A stretch of DNA of 7,728 nucleotides from Rhodocyclales bacterium (GCA_021286885.1 JAJTBM010000133.1:1-7728); one strand, 5' to 3'. Numbered from the stretch's first letter, positions 1 through 6,141 are shown. Translations and numbers: made by a program. The notes: a model not told the origin generated them from the sequence alone.

Positions 1-111
1 GGCCGCGCCTCCCAACGCTGCCGACAACGCCCCGCGACTTCCTATGATCAGACCGGCAATCAGGGTTGCCAGGATAGTGGCGCCAAGTTGCAGGAAAACT
101 GCTTTGAACAT
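1..111 (-). CDS. atpI: ATP synthase accessory subunit I (AtpI), N-terminal fragment
   Basis: The reading frame begins at an ATG (complement of 109-111) and runs off the left edge, giving 37 residues. It starts MFKAVFLQLGATILATLIAG and continues with a small-residue-rich hydrophobic stretch. This is the typical N-terminus of the F-type ATP synthase I protein, a small inner-membrane protein thought to help assemble the c-ring of the F0 sector. An AGGA Shine-Dalgarno core lies 4 nt upstream of the ATG, and a good promoter lies further upstream at 163-191. In proteobacteria atpI is usually the first gene of the atp operon, so the remaining atp genes are expected beyond the left edge; this cannot be checked here. 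The family call rests on a short fragment, but the start, ribosome site and promoter all agree. Confidence 0.8.
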   Translation of the reverse strand, partial: MFKAVFLQLGATILATLIAGLIIGSRGALSAALGGAA

Positions 112-162
112 CTTTTCCTCGGCGCGCAGACTCACGCGGTTCGTCGTACCAAAAACGTGTGG

Positions 163-191
163 ATGGTAGGTGTTAACCGCAACAAAGTCAA
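163..191 (-). promoter_or_regulatory. Probable sigma70 promoter of atpI
   Basis: Reading leftward, a -35 box TTGACT (191-186, 5/6 to consensus) is followed after exactly 17 nt by TACCAT (168-163, 4/6). The predicted transcription start is near 156, giving a leader of about 45 nt before the atpI ATG. Position, spacing and orientation fit the main promoter of the atp operon. It diverges from the arsR promoter, with about 65 bp between the two -35 boxes. Confidence 0.6.
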
Positions 192-256
192 ATGTTTCAG
201 TGGCGTAGTGCACAAATTCCGGCCTGTGAGGATATGTTGCGCCAAATCGGAACAGC

Positions 257-285
257 TTGACTTTCAGGCGTTTCATGTCGATCAT
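257..285 (+). promoter_or_regulatory. Candidate promoter of arsR and the downstream operon
   Basis: A -35 box TTGACT (257-262, 5/6) is followed by a 17-nt spacer and GATCAT (280-285, 4/6 to TATAAT). Transcription would start around 292-293, exactly at the ATG chosen for the ArsR gene, so the mRNA would be leaderless or nearly so. The absence of a Shine-Dalgarno before that ATG fits this. The -10 box lies in the middle of the inverted repeat at 272-297, as expected for a repressible promoter. A weaker alternative is TGCACA (209-214) with TATGTT (233-238), 18-nt spacer. Confidence 0.5.
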
Positions 286-297
286 CATCGATATGAA
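272..297. promoter_or_regulatory. Near-perfect inverted repeat, probable ArsR operator
   Basis: Arms TTCATGTCGAT (272-282) and ATCGATATGAA (287-297) pair at 10 of 11 positions around the 4-nt centre CATC. The only mismatch is 277 against 292. ArsR-family dimers bind imperfect palindromes of about this size over their own promoters. This repeat is centred at 284.5, on the candidate -10 box, and ends inside the first codons of the regulator gene. Steric autorepression is the natural reading; binding by this protein is inferred, not shown. I did not find a second copy in the window. Confidence 0.6.
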
Positions 298-604
298 TAA
301 GGACTACTCCCGCGCCATTCCCGACACCTGGCAGGACATCGCTCAGGTCTTTGCCGCCCTGGGTGATGAACACCGGCAGCGCATCCTGCTTACCTTCGAG
401 CCCGGCGAACGGCTCAATGTGGGGCAGATCGCAGAAGTGTCCACCCTCGCCCGCTCCACGGTGTCCCATCATCTCAAGGTGCTGCGCGAAGCCGGAGTGC
501 TGAACGCCGAACGGGTGGGCAAAGAAATCTATTTCAGCGTGAATAAAAGCTTTCTGCAGGAAGCCTTTGGCCGCGTGAGCACCTATCTCGACCTTTACCT
601 CTGA
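293..604 (+). CDS. ArsR-family winged-helix transcriptional regulator, no metal-site cysteines
   Basis: This encodes a 103-residue DNA-binding repressor-type protein. Residues 16-35 form the first helices (IAQVFAALGDEHRQRILLTF), and residues 42-70 hold the helix-turn-helix with recognition helix ARSTVSHHLKVLREAGVL. A beta wing follows at about 73-84 (AERVGKEIYFSVN) and then a dimerisation helix. The family's classic metal motif ELCVCD is replaced by RLNVGQIA, and the protein has no cysteine at all, so arsenic/cadmium sensing through thiolates is unlikely. I chose the ATG at 293 because the candidate promoter and operator place the transcript start there. In-frame alternatives are ATG 275 (weak AGG 6 nt upstream) and TTG 257. 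It sits 40 nt before aas on the same strand, so it probably regulates the lipid/rhombosortase operon as well as itself. The inducer cannot be told from sequence. Confidence 0.85.
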   Translation: MNKDYSRAIPDTWQDIAQVFAALGDEHRQRILLTFEPGERLNVGQIAEVSTLARSTVSHHLKVLREAGVLNAERVGKEIYFSVNKSFLQEAFGRVSTYLDLYL

Positions 605-644
605 GCTGCATCCTCCATTCATCTCCTCCGGACTCCGAATCGTG

Positions 645-2783
645 ATGACTGCCCTTCTCAAAGTCGTGCTGCGTTTTCTCACCCGCCTGCTGTTCCGTGT
701 GCAGGTCCGGGGCCAGTTACCCGCAGACACCCGAGGCCTGCTGCTGGTGGCCAACCATGAATCCTTCCTGGATGGGCTGCTGCTCGGGCTCTTTCTGCCC
801 ATCAACCCGGTGTTCGTGGTGCATACGGGGGTGATCCGTCACCCTTTCTTCCGCCTGTGCCTGAGCGTGGTGGATTACTTGGTGGTGGACACCACCAGCC
901 CCATGGCCATGAAGAAAGTGATCCGGCTGCTGGAAAGCGGCCGCCCGGTGGTGATCTTTCCGGAAGGGCGCATCACCACCACAGGTGGCCTGATGAAAAC
1001 CTATGACGGCCCGGCCTTCGTGGCCGCCAAGAGTGGTGCGCGGCTGGTGCCAGTGCGGATTGATGGGGCCGCACGCACCTATTTTTCCCGGCTGGCAGCC
1101 CATATTCCGCGCAAGCTGTTCCCGCGCATCACCCTCAGCATCCTGCCGCCCACCGCCCTGCCGGTGGCGGATGAAGGCAGCGCCTCCCAGCGCCGACACC
1201 AGGCCGGGGAGGCCATGCGCCGGCTGATGCAGGAAATGATCTTTGCCACCCGCCCCCAGCAAACCCTGTTCGGCGCGCTGGTGGATGCCGCCAAAATCCA
1301 TGGGCGCAGCCGGCCGGTGATCGAGGACGTGAAGCAGATCGAATACACCTACCAGGATCTGCTCAAGATGGCCCTCGCCCTGGGTCGGTTAGTGGCCAAG
1401 GAGAGCCGCCCGGGCGAAGCCGTCGGGCTGCTGCTGCCCAACGTGACGCCCACCCTGGGCCTGATCTTCGGGCTGGGCGCCCAAGGGCGCATCGCAGCAA
1501 TGCTTAACTACACCGCTGGCCGGGACGGCATCCAGGCGGCCTGTACGGCCGGGCAGGTGGGGCTCATCGTCACCTCCCGGGCCTTCATTCTCCAGGGCAA
1601 GCTGGAACCCCTGCTCGAAGGCCTGGACGGCATCCGGTTGATCTATCTGGAAGACTTGCGTGCCCGTATGGGCGTGCTGGACAAGCTGTGGCTGATGCTG
1701 TGGGCCCTGCCCTTCCCAAGCCTTGCCCTGCCCTGTGGGCATCCCGAAAAGCCTGCAGTGCTGCTGTTTACCTCCGGCACCGAGGGCAAACCCAAGGGCG
1801 TGCTGCTCTCCCACCAGGCCATTTTGTCGAATGTGGCCCAGATCCGGGCGGTGATCGAATTCTCGGTGGATGACAAGATCCTGGCGGCGCTGCCCCTGTT
1901 CCACTGTTTCGGCCTCACGGCGGGCGCCATCCTGCCGGTGCTGAGCGGCACCCACACCTTTCTGTACCCCTCACCCCTCCACTACCGGGTGATCCCCGAG
2001 CTGGCCTACGACCGGAACTGTACGGTGCTGTTCGGCACCAGCACCTTCCTCGCCAACTACGCCAAGCATGCCCATCCCTACGATTTCTACCGGATACGCT
2101 ATGTGGTGGCCGGGGCCGAAAAGCTCGCCGAATCGGTGCGCCACCTGTGGTTCGAGAAATTCGGCATCCGCATCCTGGAAGGCTATGGCGCCACCGAAAC
2201 CGCGCCCGTGCTGGCCGTCAACACCCCCATGGCCTACCGCAGCGGCACCGTGGGCCAGCTTCTGCCGGGCATAGAACACACGCTCGTGCCGGTGCCAGGC
2301 ATTGAGCGGGGCGGCATGCTGCATGTACGCGGCCCCAATCTGATGAGCGGCTACCTGCGCTACGAAACCCCGGGAGAGCTCCAGCCACCCCGCTCCACCC
2401 TGGGAGAGGGCTGGTATGAAACCGGCGACGTGGTGGAGATCGACCCCGAGGGCTTCGTCCGCATCCTGGGCCGGGTCAAGCGCTTCGCCAAGGTGGCCGG
2501 TGAAATGGTGTCCCTCGAAACTGTCGAGAAACTGGCGGTGCAGGCCGCTCCGGATGCCAGCCACGCGGCCAGCACCCAGCCCGATGTGGCCCGGGGCGAA
2601 ACCATCCTGCTGTTCACCACCGATCCCGCCCTGACCCGGGAACGCCTCCAGCAGGTGGCCCGGGAAATGGGCATCCCGGAAATCGCCCTGCCACGCCGGA
2701 TCATCCCGGTGGACAACCTCCCGCTGCTGGGCACCGGCAAGCTGGATTACGTCACCCTCAAACACTGGGCCGAAGCGGCCTGA
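645..2783 (+). CDS. aas: Bifunctional 2-acyl-glycerophosphoethanolamine acyltransferase / acyl-ACP synthetase
   Basis: This 712-residue inner-membrane enzyme re-acylates lyso-phosphatidylethanolamine: the C-terminal half activates a fatty acid onto acyl carrier protein and the N-terminal half transfers it to the lysolipid. The PlsC domain (about residues 1-190) shows NHESFLD with the HX4D pair H38/D43, then FPEGRITTTG. The AMP-forming domain (about 230-712) shows FTSGTEGKPKG (about 375-385), EGYGATETAP (about 512-521), GWYETGDVV (about 589-597), KRFAKVAGEMVSLE, and the catalytic-type lysine K699 in GTGKLDY. It matches remembered E. coli Aas (719 aa) along its whole length, including FPEGRITTTG, SPLHYR and VLFGTSTFL. 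A GTG at 642 directly precedes the ATG and is an alternative start; neither has a strong Shine-Dalgarno. In E. coli aas is adjacent to lplT; here the LplT-like gene lies three genes downstream. Confidence 0.95.
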   Translation: MTALLKVVLRFLTRLLFRVQVRGQLPADTRGLLLVANHESFLDGLLLGLFLPINPVFVVHTGVIRHPFFRLCLSVVDYLVVDTTSPMAMKKVIRLLESGRPVVIFPEGRITTTGGLMKTYDGPAFVAAKSGARLVPVRIDGAARTYFSRLAAHIPRKLFPRITLSILPPTALPVADEGSASQRRHQAGEAMRRLMQEMIFATRPQQTLFGALVDAAKIHGRSRPVIEDVKQIEYTYQDLLKMALALGRLVAKESRPGEAVGLLLPNVTPTLGLIFGLGAQGRIAAMLNYTAGRDGIQAACTAGQVGLIVTSRAFILQGKLEPLLEGLDGIRLIYLEDLRARMGVLDKLWLMLWALPFPSLALPCGHPEKPAVLLFTSGTEGKPKGVLLSHQAILSNVAQIRAVIEFSVDDKILAALPLFHCFGLTAGAILPVLSGTHTFLYPSPLHYRVIPELAYDRNCTVLFGTSTFLANYAKHAHPYDFYRIRYVVAGAEKLAESVRHLWFEKFGIRILEGYGATETAPVLAVNTPMAYRSGTVGQLLPGIEHTLVPVPGIERGGMLHVRGPNLMSGYLRYETPGELQPPRSTLGEGWYETGDVVEIDPEGFVRILGRVKRFAKVAGEMVSLETVEKLAVQAAPDASHAASTQPDVARGETILLFTTDPALTRERLQQVAREMGIPEIALPRRIIPVDNLPLLGTGKLDYVTLKHWAEAA

Positions 2784-2794
2784 GGAGCATCAAC

Positions 2795-3622
2795 ATGAAA
2801 CTGCGACTGGTGTGGAGCCTGATCCTCGTCCTGACCCTGGGTGGCTGTGCCAGCTGGTTCTCAGCTTCTTCCCGCGCCCAGCGGGGCTCGGTGGTGGAGT
2901 ATCTGTATCCCAAGGGCGAGAACCCAACCCTGAGCCCAGGCAAACCCGAGTTGCGCCTGCCCTTGCGGGTCGGGCTGGCCTTCGTGCCCGGCGATCGCTA
3001 CAACGATCTGGGCGAAGCCGAGCGCAGCCAGCTGCTCGACAAAGTGAAGGGTGCCTTTGCCAACCGGCCCTTCATCGCTGCCATCGAGACCATTCCCAGC
3101 AGCTACCTGCGCCCGGGAGGCGGCTTTGCCAACCTGGAACAGGCGGCCCGGATGTTCAACGTGGACGTGATGGTGCTGCTCTCCTACGACCAGATCCAGT
3201 TCAACGACAACAACCGCCTGTCCTTGCTCTACTGGACTCTGATCGGCGCCTATGTGATCAACGGCGACCAATACGATGTCAGCACCCTGGTGGATGCCTC
3301 GGTGTTTGACGTGCGCAGCCACCAGCTCCTGTTCCGCGCCCCGGGCAGCAGCCAGATCAAGGGCAGCTCACCCTTGGTGAAATTCTCCGAAGCCTCCCGC
3401 ATGGCCCGCGCCGAAGGCTACCGGCGGGCGGTGGATAACCTGATTCCCCAGCTGGATCAGCAACTCGAAAGTTTCAAGGAACGCATCAAGCAGGATCAGG
3501 TGGCCCGCATCACCGAAAAACCCGGCTATCGGGGCGGCGGCGAGATGGATCTGGCCAGCCTGGGCCTGATCGGGCTGGCGGCCCTCGCCATCCGGCTGAC
3601 CGGCCGGCGCCGTGCCCGCTGA
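2795..3622 (+). CDS. Rhombotarget lipoprotein with C-terminal GlyGly-CTERM tail
   Basis: This encodes a 275-residue exported lipoprotein. Residues 1-17 are a signal peptide ending in the lipobox LGGC, with lipidated Cys18. The soluble body (about 19-245) has no catalytic motif I recognise; it includes a segment VDVMVLLSYDQIQFNDNN and a charged helix ending in KERIKQDQ. The C-terminus has the three-part architecture of a GlyGly-CTERM sorting signal: GGG at 247-249, a hydrophobic stretch at about 253-266, and the basic tail RLTGRRRAR. I recall an NCBI/TIGRFAM family of such proteins, 'rhombotarget lipoprotein', found beside rhombosortase genes, and the next gene is exactly that. GAGGAG sits 7 nt before the ATG, which is 11 nt after the aas stop. 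Its 3' end overlaps the rhombosortase start by 11 nt. The molecular role of the body is unknown. Confidence 0.87.
   Translation: MKLRLVWSLILVLTLGGCASWFSASSRAQRGSVVEYLYPKGENPTLSPGKPELRLPLRVGLAFVPGDRYNDLGEAERSQLLDKVKGAFANRPFIAAIETIPSSYLRPGGGFANLEQAARMFNVDVMVLLSYDQIQFNDNNRLSLLYWTLIGAYVINGDQYDVSTLVDASVFDVRSHQLLFRAPGSSQIKGSSPLVKFSEASRMARAEGYRRAVDNLIPQLDQQLESFKERIKQDQVARITEKPGYRGGGEMDLASLGLIGLAALAIRLTGRRRAR
3533..3619 (+). other. GlyGly-CTERM rhombosortase recognition tail (coding segment)
   Basis: Codons 247-275 of the lipoprotein gene encode GGG, then EMD, then about 14 mostly hydrophobic residues, then a cluster of five arginines at the end. The order Gly-Gly, membrane helix, Arg-rich tail at the extreme C-terminus defines GlyGly-CTERM. 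Cleavage by rhombosortase is expected at or just after the glycines. The last codons are shared, in another frame, with the start of the rhombosortase gene. Confidence 0.8.
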
Positions 3623-4187
3623 AACCCTGCTGCTGGCGAGCGGCGCCGGGCTGCTGCTGGTGGCTACCCTGCTCCCCGGCGACCTGCTCCAGCTGAACAC
3701 CGGCCCCCTCGCCCTGCTGGAGCCCTGGCGGTTGTGGACAAGCCAGTTCTGCCACTGGTCGCCCCTGCATCTGGCGGCCAACCTGGCGGCCCTCGGCGGG
3801 CTCTGGCTGGTGGCCGGACGGGCCCTGCTGCCCCGCCTGGCCCTGCTGCCCCTGGTGGCGCCACTCCTGTCCCTGGGTCTGCTGGGGGTGCCAGGGCTGG
3901 CCCACTACCGGGGGCTGTCGGGGTTGGTGGCCTTCCTGGTCGGCACCCTCGCCCGGGATGCACGCTGGCCGGTGCGCCTGCTGATGCTGGGCTTTGGCCT
4001 CAAGCTGGGCATGGATGCGCTGAGCGGCACCAGCGCCCCCTTCCTGCCCGACACCATCCAGACCACCTGGCAGGCCCATCTGGGCGGGCTGGGCCTGGGG
4101 CTGCTGGCGGCCTGGCGAATGCCGGCGCTGGCGCACACAGCGCCTGACGGCGCCCCTTCCGTTTCCCCTGCGGAGCACATCCGATGA
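3612..4187 (+). CDS. rrtA: Rhombosortase, rhomboid-family intramembrane serine protease
   Basis: This 191-residue, multi-pass inner-membrane protein is of the rhomboid type. Seen in the sequence: WRLWTSQF followed by HLAAN (H53, N57), the rhomboid HxxxN motif; GLSG with nucleophile S103; and HLGGLGLGLL with the partner H156 in the last membrane helix. It is shorter than general rhomboid proteases, as is usual for rhombosortases. The family cleaves GlyGly-CTERM tails; in Vibrio cholerae the homologue processes secreted proteases such as VesB. The start is a GTG with no Shine-Dalgarno, and it overlaps the end of its presumed substrate gene by 11 nt, which suggests translational coupling. The stop overlaps the next start as ATGA. 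A plain rhomboid protease is the alternative, but the neighbour's tail makes rhombosortase the better call. Confidence 0.88.
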   Translation: MPAETLLLASGAGLLLVATLLPGDLLQLNTGPLALLEPWRLWTSQFCHWSPLHLAANLAALGGLWLVAGRALLPRLALLPLVAPLLSLGLLGVPGLAHYRGLSGLVAFLVGTLARDARWPVRLLMLGFGLKLGMDALSGTSAPFLPDTIQTTWQAHLGGLGLGLLAAWRMPALAHTAPDGAPSVSPAEHIR

Positions 4188-6097
4188 AATCTCCCCTAGG
4201 CCTCCTCGCCAGCCGGCGCTTCGGCCCCCTGTTCATCACCCAGTTTCTGGGGGCGTTCAACGACAATCTGTTCAAGAACGCGCTGGTGGTGCTGCTCACC
4301 TTCCAGGCGGCCCAATGGACCACCCTGGCCCCGGCCCTGCTCTCCAACCTGGCCGCCGGGATCTTCATCCTGCCCTATTTCCTGTTCTCGGCCAGTGCCG
4401 GCCAGTTGGCCGACAAGTACGACCGGGCGCGCCTCACCCGCCTCGTGAAGGTGCTGGAGATCCTCATCATGGGCGTTGCGCTGGCGGGGTTTCTGGCCCA
4501 TAGCCTGACGATCCTGATGGGTGCCCTGTTTTTGCTGGGCTGCCATTCCACCCTGTTCGGCCCCGTCAAATACGCCCTGCTGCCCCAACATCTGCACCCG
4601 GATGAGCTGGTGGGCGGCAACGCGCTGGTGGAGGCCGGCACCTTTGTGGCGATCCTGCTTGGCACCCTGGGGGGCGGCCTGCTGGCTGCAGCGCCCCAGG
4701 GCCCCGTGTGGATCAGCGGCGGCGGAATGCTGGTGGCCCTGCTCGGCTATCTGGGCAGCCGGGGCATTCCAAGCGCGCCGGCCCCCGAGCCCACCCTGCG
4801 GATCAACCCCAACCCCTTCACCGAGACCTGGCGCAACATCGGTTTTGCGCGCCAGAACCGCCCGGTGTATCTGGCCATTCTGGGGATTTCGTGGTTCTGG
4901 CTGTACGGCGCCCTGTTTCTGGCCCAGTTTCCGGCCTACGCCCGGGGCGTGCTGGGTGGCGAGGAAGGCTGCGTGACCCTGCTGCTTGCCGCCTTTACGG
5001 TGGGCATCGGGCTGGGCTCCATGCTGTGCGAGAAGCTATCGGGCGGGATTGTCGAAATCGGGCTGGTCCCCCTGGGCTCCATCGGCCTCAGTCTGTTCGG
5101 GCTCGATCTGGCCTGGGCATCCCCATCCGCCCTTCCGGGCCCGGAGGCCCAACCCCTGACGGTGCTGCTCGCCCAGCCGGGGATGCTGCGCATCCTGGCG
5201 GATCTGGTGCTGATCGGGCTGTTTGGCGGGCTGTTCATCGTGCCCCTCTACGCCATGATGCAAAGCCGCTCCGCCGAAGCCCAGCGGGCCCGGGTAATCG
5301 CCGCCAACAACATCCTGAACGCCCTTTTCATGGTGGTGGGCGCCCTCGGGGCCGCCAGCCTGCTGAGCGCTGGCCTCAGCATTCCGGCGTTGTTTGGGGT
5401 GGCGGCGCTGATGAATGCGGCGGTGGCCCTCTACATCTACCGGCTGGTGCCAGAGTTTCTGCTGCGCTTCATCGTATGGGGTCTGGTGCACACCTTTTAC
5501 CGGCTGCGGGTGGAAGGCCGTGAAAACCTCCCCGACACCGGCGCGGCGGTGCTGGTGTGCAACCACGTGAGCTATGTGGATGCACTGGTGATCACCGCCG
5601 CATGCCGGCGCCCGATCCGTTTTGTGATGGATCATCGCATCGCCCGCTGGCCGCTGCTTTCCTACGTATTCCGCCATGGCCGGGCCATTCCCATCGCACC
5701 GGCCCGGGAAGATGCCGAACTGCAGAAAACCGCCTTCGACCAAGTGGCCCAGGCCCTGGCCGAAGGCGAGCTGGTCGCGATCTTCCCCGAAGGGGGGCTG
5801 AGCCGGGATGGGCAGCTGGCGCCCTTCCAGCCGGGGGTGCTCAAGAGCCGGGAACGCAGCCCCGTGCCGCCCATCCCCATGGGCCCGGGGAAGCATGTTT
5901 CCACGCCACCCGGAGGGAGGGGTGAGGGCCGCCTGGAAGCAGGGTTTACCACGCCCCATCCGGCTTGCCATCGGCAGCCCGATTGCACCGGAAAAGCCAG
6001 ATCTGGCGCGGATTTCACACGCCGTTGCAGCCTTGTGCAAAACACCCTGAGTGTGTATTCAGACAGGTGTTTAAAGACGCTGCAAATCTGTGGATAA
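4184..6097 (+). CDS. LplT-like MFS transporter fused to PlsC acyltransferase, frameshifted near its C-terminus
   Basis: As read this is 637 residues. Residues 1 to about 430 are a 12-helix-type MFS permease. It opens QFLGAFNDNLFKNALV and contains FGPVKYALLP and NALVEAGTFVAILLGT, which parallel E. coli LplT, the flippase bringing lysophospholipids to the cytoplasmic face. Residues about 440-565 are a PlsC/LPLAT domain with NHVSYVD (H461/D466), FPEGG (534-538) and PVPPIPM. After M566 the frame yields a low-complexity tail (GPGKHVSTPPGG...) unlike the family. The +1 frame instead continues with family-like sequence to a stop at 6050, which would give about 622 residues. So an indel lies near 5880-5891. 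The HX4D and FPEG blocks are intact, so transport and possibly part of acyl transfer could survive. GGAG lies 8 nt upstream of the ATG, and the start overlaps rrtA by 4 nt. Likely role: bring lysolipid inward and re-acylate it. Confidence 0.82.
   Translation: MKSPLGLLASRRFGPLFITQFLGAFNDNLFKNALVVLLTFQAAQWTTLAPALLSNLAAGIFILPYFLFSASAGQLADKYDRARLTRLVKVLEILIMGVALAGFLAHSLTILMGALFLLGCHSTLFGPVKYALLPQHLHPDELVGGNALVEAGTFVAILLGTLGGGLLAAAPQGPVWISGGGMLVALLGYLGSRGIPSAPAPEPTLRINPNPFTETWRNIGFARQNRPVYLAILGISWFWLYGALFLAQFPAYARGVLGGEEGCVTLLLAAFTVGIGLGSMLCEKLSGGIVEIGLVPLGSIGLSLFGLDLAWASPSALPGPEAQPLTVLLAQPGMLRILADLVLIGLFGGLFIVPLYAMMQSRSAEAQRARVIAANNILNALFMVVGALGAASLLSAGLSIPALFGVAALMNAAVALYIYRLVPEFLLRFIVWGLVHTFYRLRVEGRENLPDTGAAVLVCNHVSYVDALVITAACRRPIRFVMDHRIARWPLLSYVFRHGRAIPIAPAREDAELQKTAFDQVAQALAEGELVAIFPEGGLSRDGQLAPFQPGVLKSRERSPVPPIPMGPGKHVSTPPGGRGEGRLEAGFTTPHPACHRQPDCTGKARSGADFTRRCSLVQNTLSVYSDRCLKTLQICG
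5883..6050 (+). pseudogene. Out-of-frame native C-terminus of the PlsC domain
   Basis: In the frame one base ahead of the MFS-PlsC gene, the sequence reads ARGSMFPRHPEGG, then AAWKQG, then PIRLAIGSPIAPEKPDLA, and stops at 6050. The last motif is what PlsC domains carry before their end (a beta strand followed by GxPIxP). It is therefore the displaced 3' end of the upstream gene, not an independent gene; it has no start or ribosome site of its own. Against the family pattern, in which I recall ALRGLWGS after the PM motif, a few residues also seem to be missing. A short deletion (about 11 nt, for example) would explain both the shift and the loss. Confidence 0.7.
6040..6072. terminator. Imperfect hairpin at the 3' end of the operon, possible terminator
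   Basis: Arms AAACACC (6040-6046) and GGTGTTT (6066-6072) are perfectly complementary. They extend inward through CTGA/TCAG after a 3-nt bulge (6063-6065), with an 8-nt loop. The stem overlaps the stop of the displaced PlsC frame (6048-6050), as an end-of-operon hairpin would. Tails are short: TTT within the arm rightward, TTTT leftward. It could serve either of the two converging transcripts; the support is modest. Confidence 0.3.
6089..6097 (-). other. Perfect DnaA-box 9-mer
   Basis: TGTGGATAA is the exact reverse complement of the consensus DnaA box TTATCCACA. A looser copy, TGTGGAAAC (7/9), follows at 6101-6109, 12 nt start to start. They lie in the short convergent gap between the operon end and sodB. 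One box plus a degenerate neighbour is not an origin; chance occurrence is possible. Its role is unknown. Confidence 0.3.
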
Positions 6098-6119
6098 GTT
6101 TGTGGAAACTGCTGTGCAT

Positions 6120-6141
6120 GGAGCCCGCCCGAGCGGGCTCC
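6120..6141 (-). terminator. GC-rich hairpin downstream of sodB, probable terminator
   Basis: A 9-bp perfect stem, GGAGCCCGC (6120-6128) with GCGGGCTCC (6133-6141), closes a CCGA loop 8 nt beyond the sodB stop. The following T-run is poor on the leftward strand (GTTT about 10 nt further), so termination may be incomplete or assisted. Converging transcription from the left also ends here. Confidence 0.45.

Noticed and set aside
88..300. 70-residue rightward open frame across the atpI start and divergent promoters
   Set aside because: It runs over the atpI start, the atpI promoter and the ArsR operator, has no recognisable protein character and no ribosome site.
1971..2765. 264-residue leftward frame opposite aas
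   Set aside because: It lies entirely antisense to the well-conserved adenylation domain of Aas and has no family-like motif.
3510..4178. 222-residue leftward frame opposite rhombosortase
   Set aside because: It is a Gln/Gly/Pro-rich antisense artefact of Leu/Ala-rich membrane codons; the real gene has rhomboid catalytic motifs.
4708..5523. 271-residue rightward frame inside the MFS gene
   Set aside because: It is a second-frame shadow; the membrane-helix pattern and LplT-like motifs are in the other frame.
5036..6040. 334-residue leftward frame opposite the MFS-PlsC gene
   Set aside because: It is a GC-rich antisense shadow, full of His/Gln/Gly runs, overlapping clearly conserved coding sequence on the other strand.
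5808..6050. Independent 80-residue gene
   Set aside because: Its second half is the displaced PlsC C-terminus and its first half is out-of-frame noise; it has no ribosome site. It is better explained by a frameshift.
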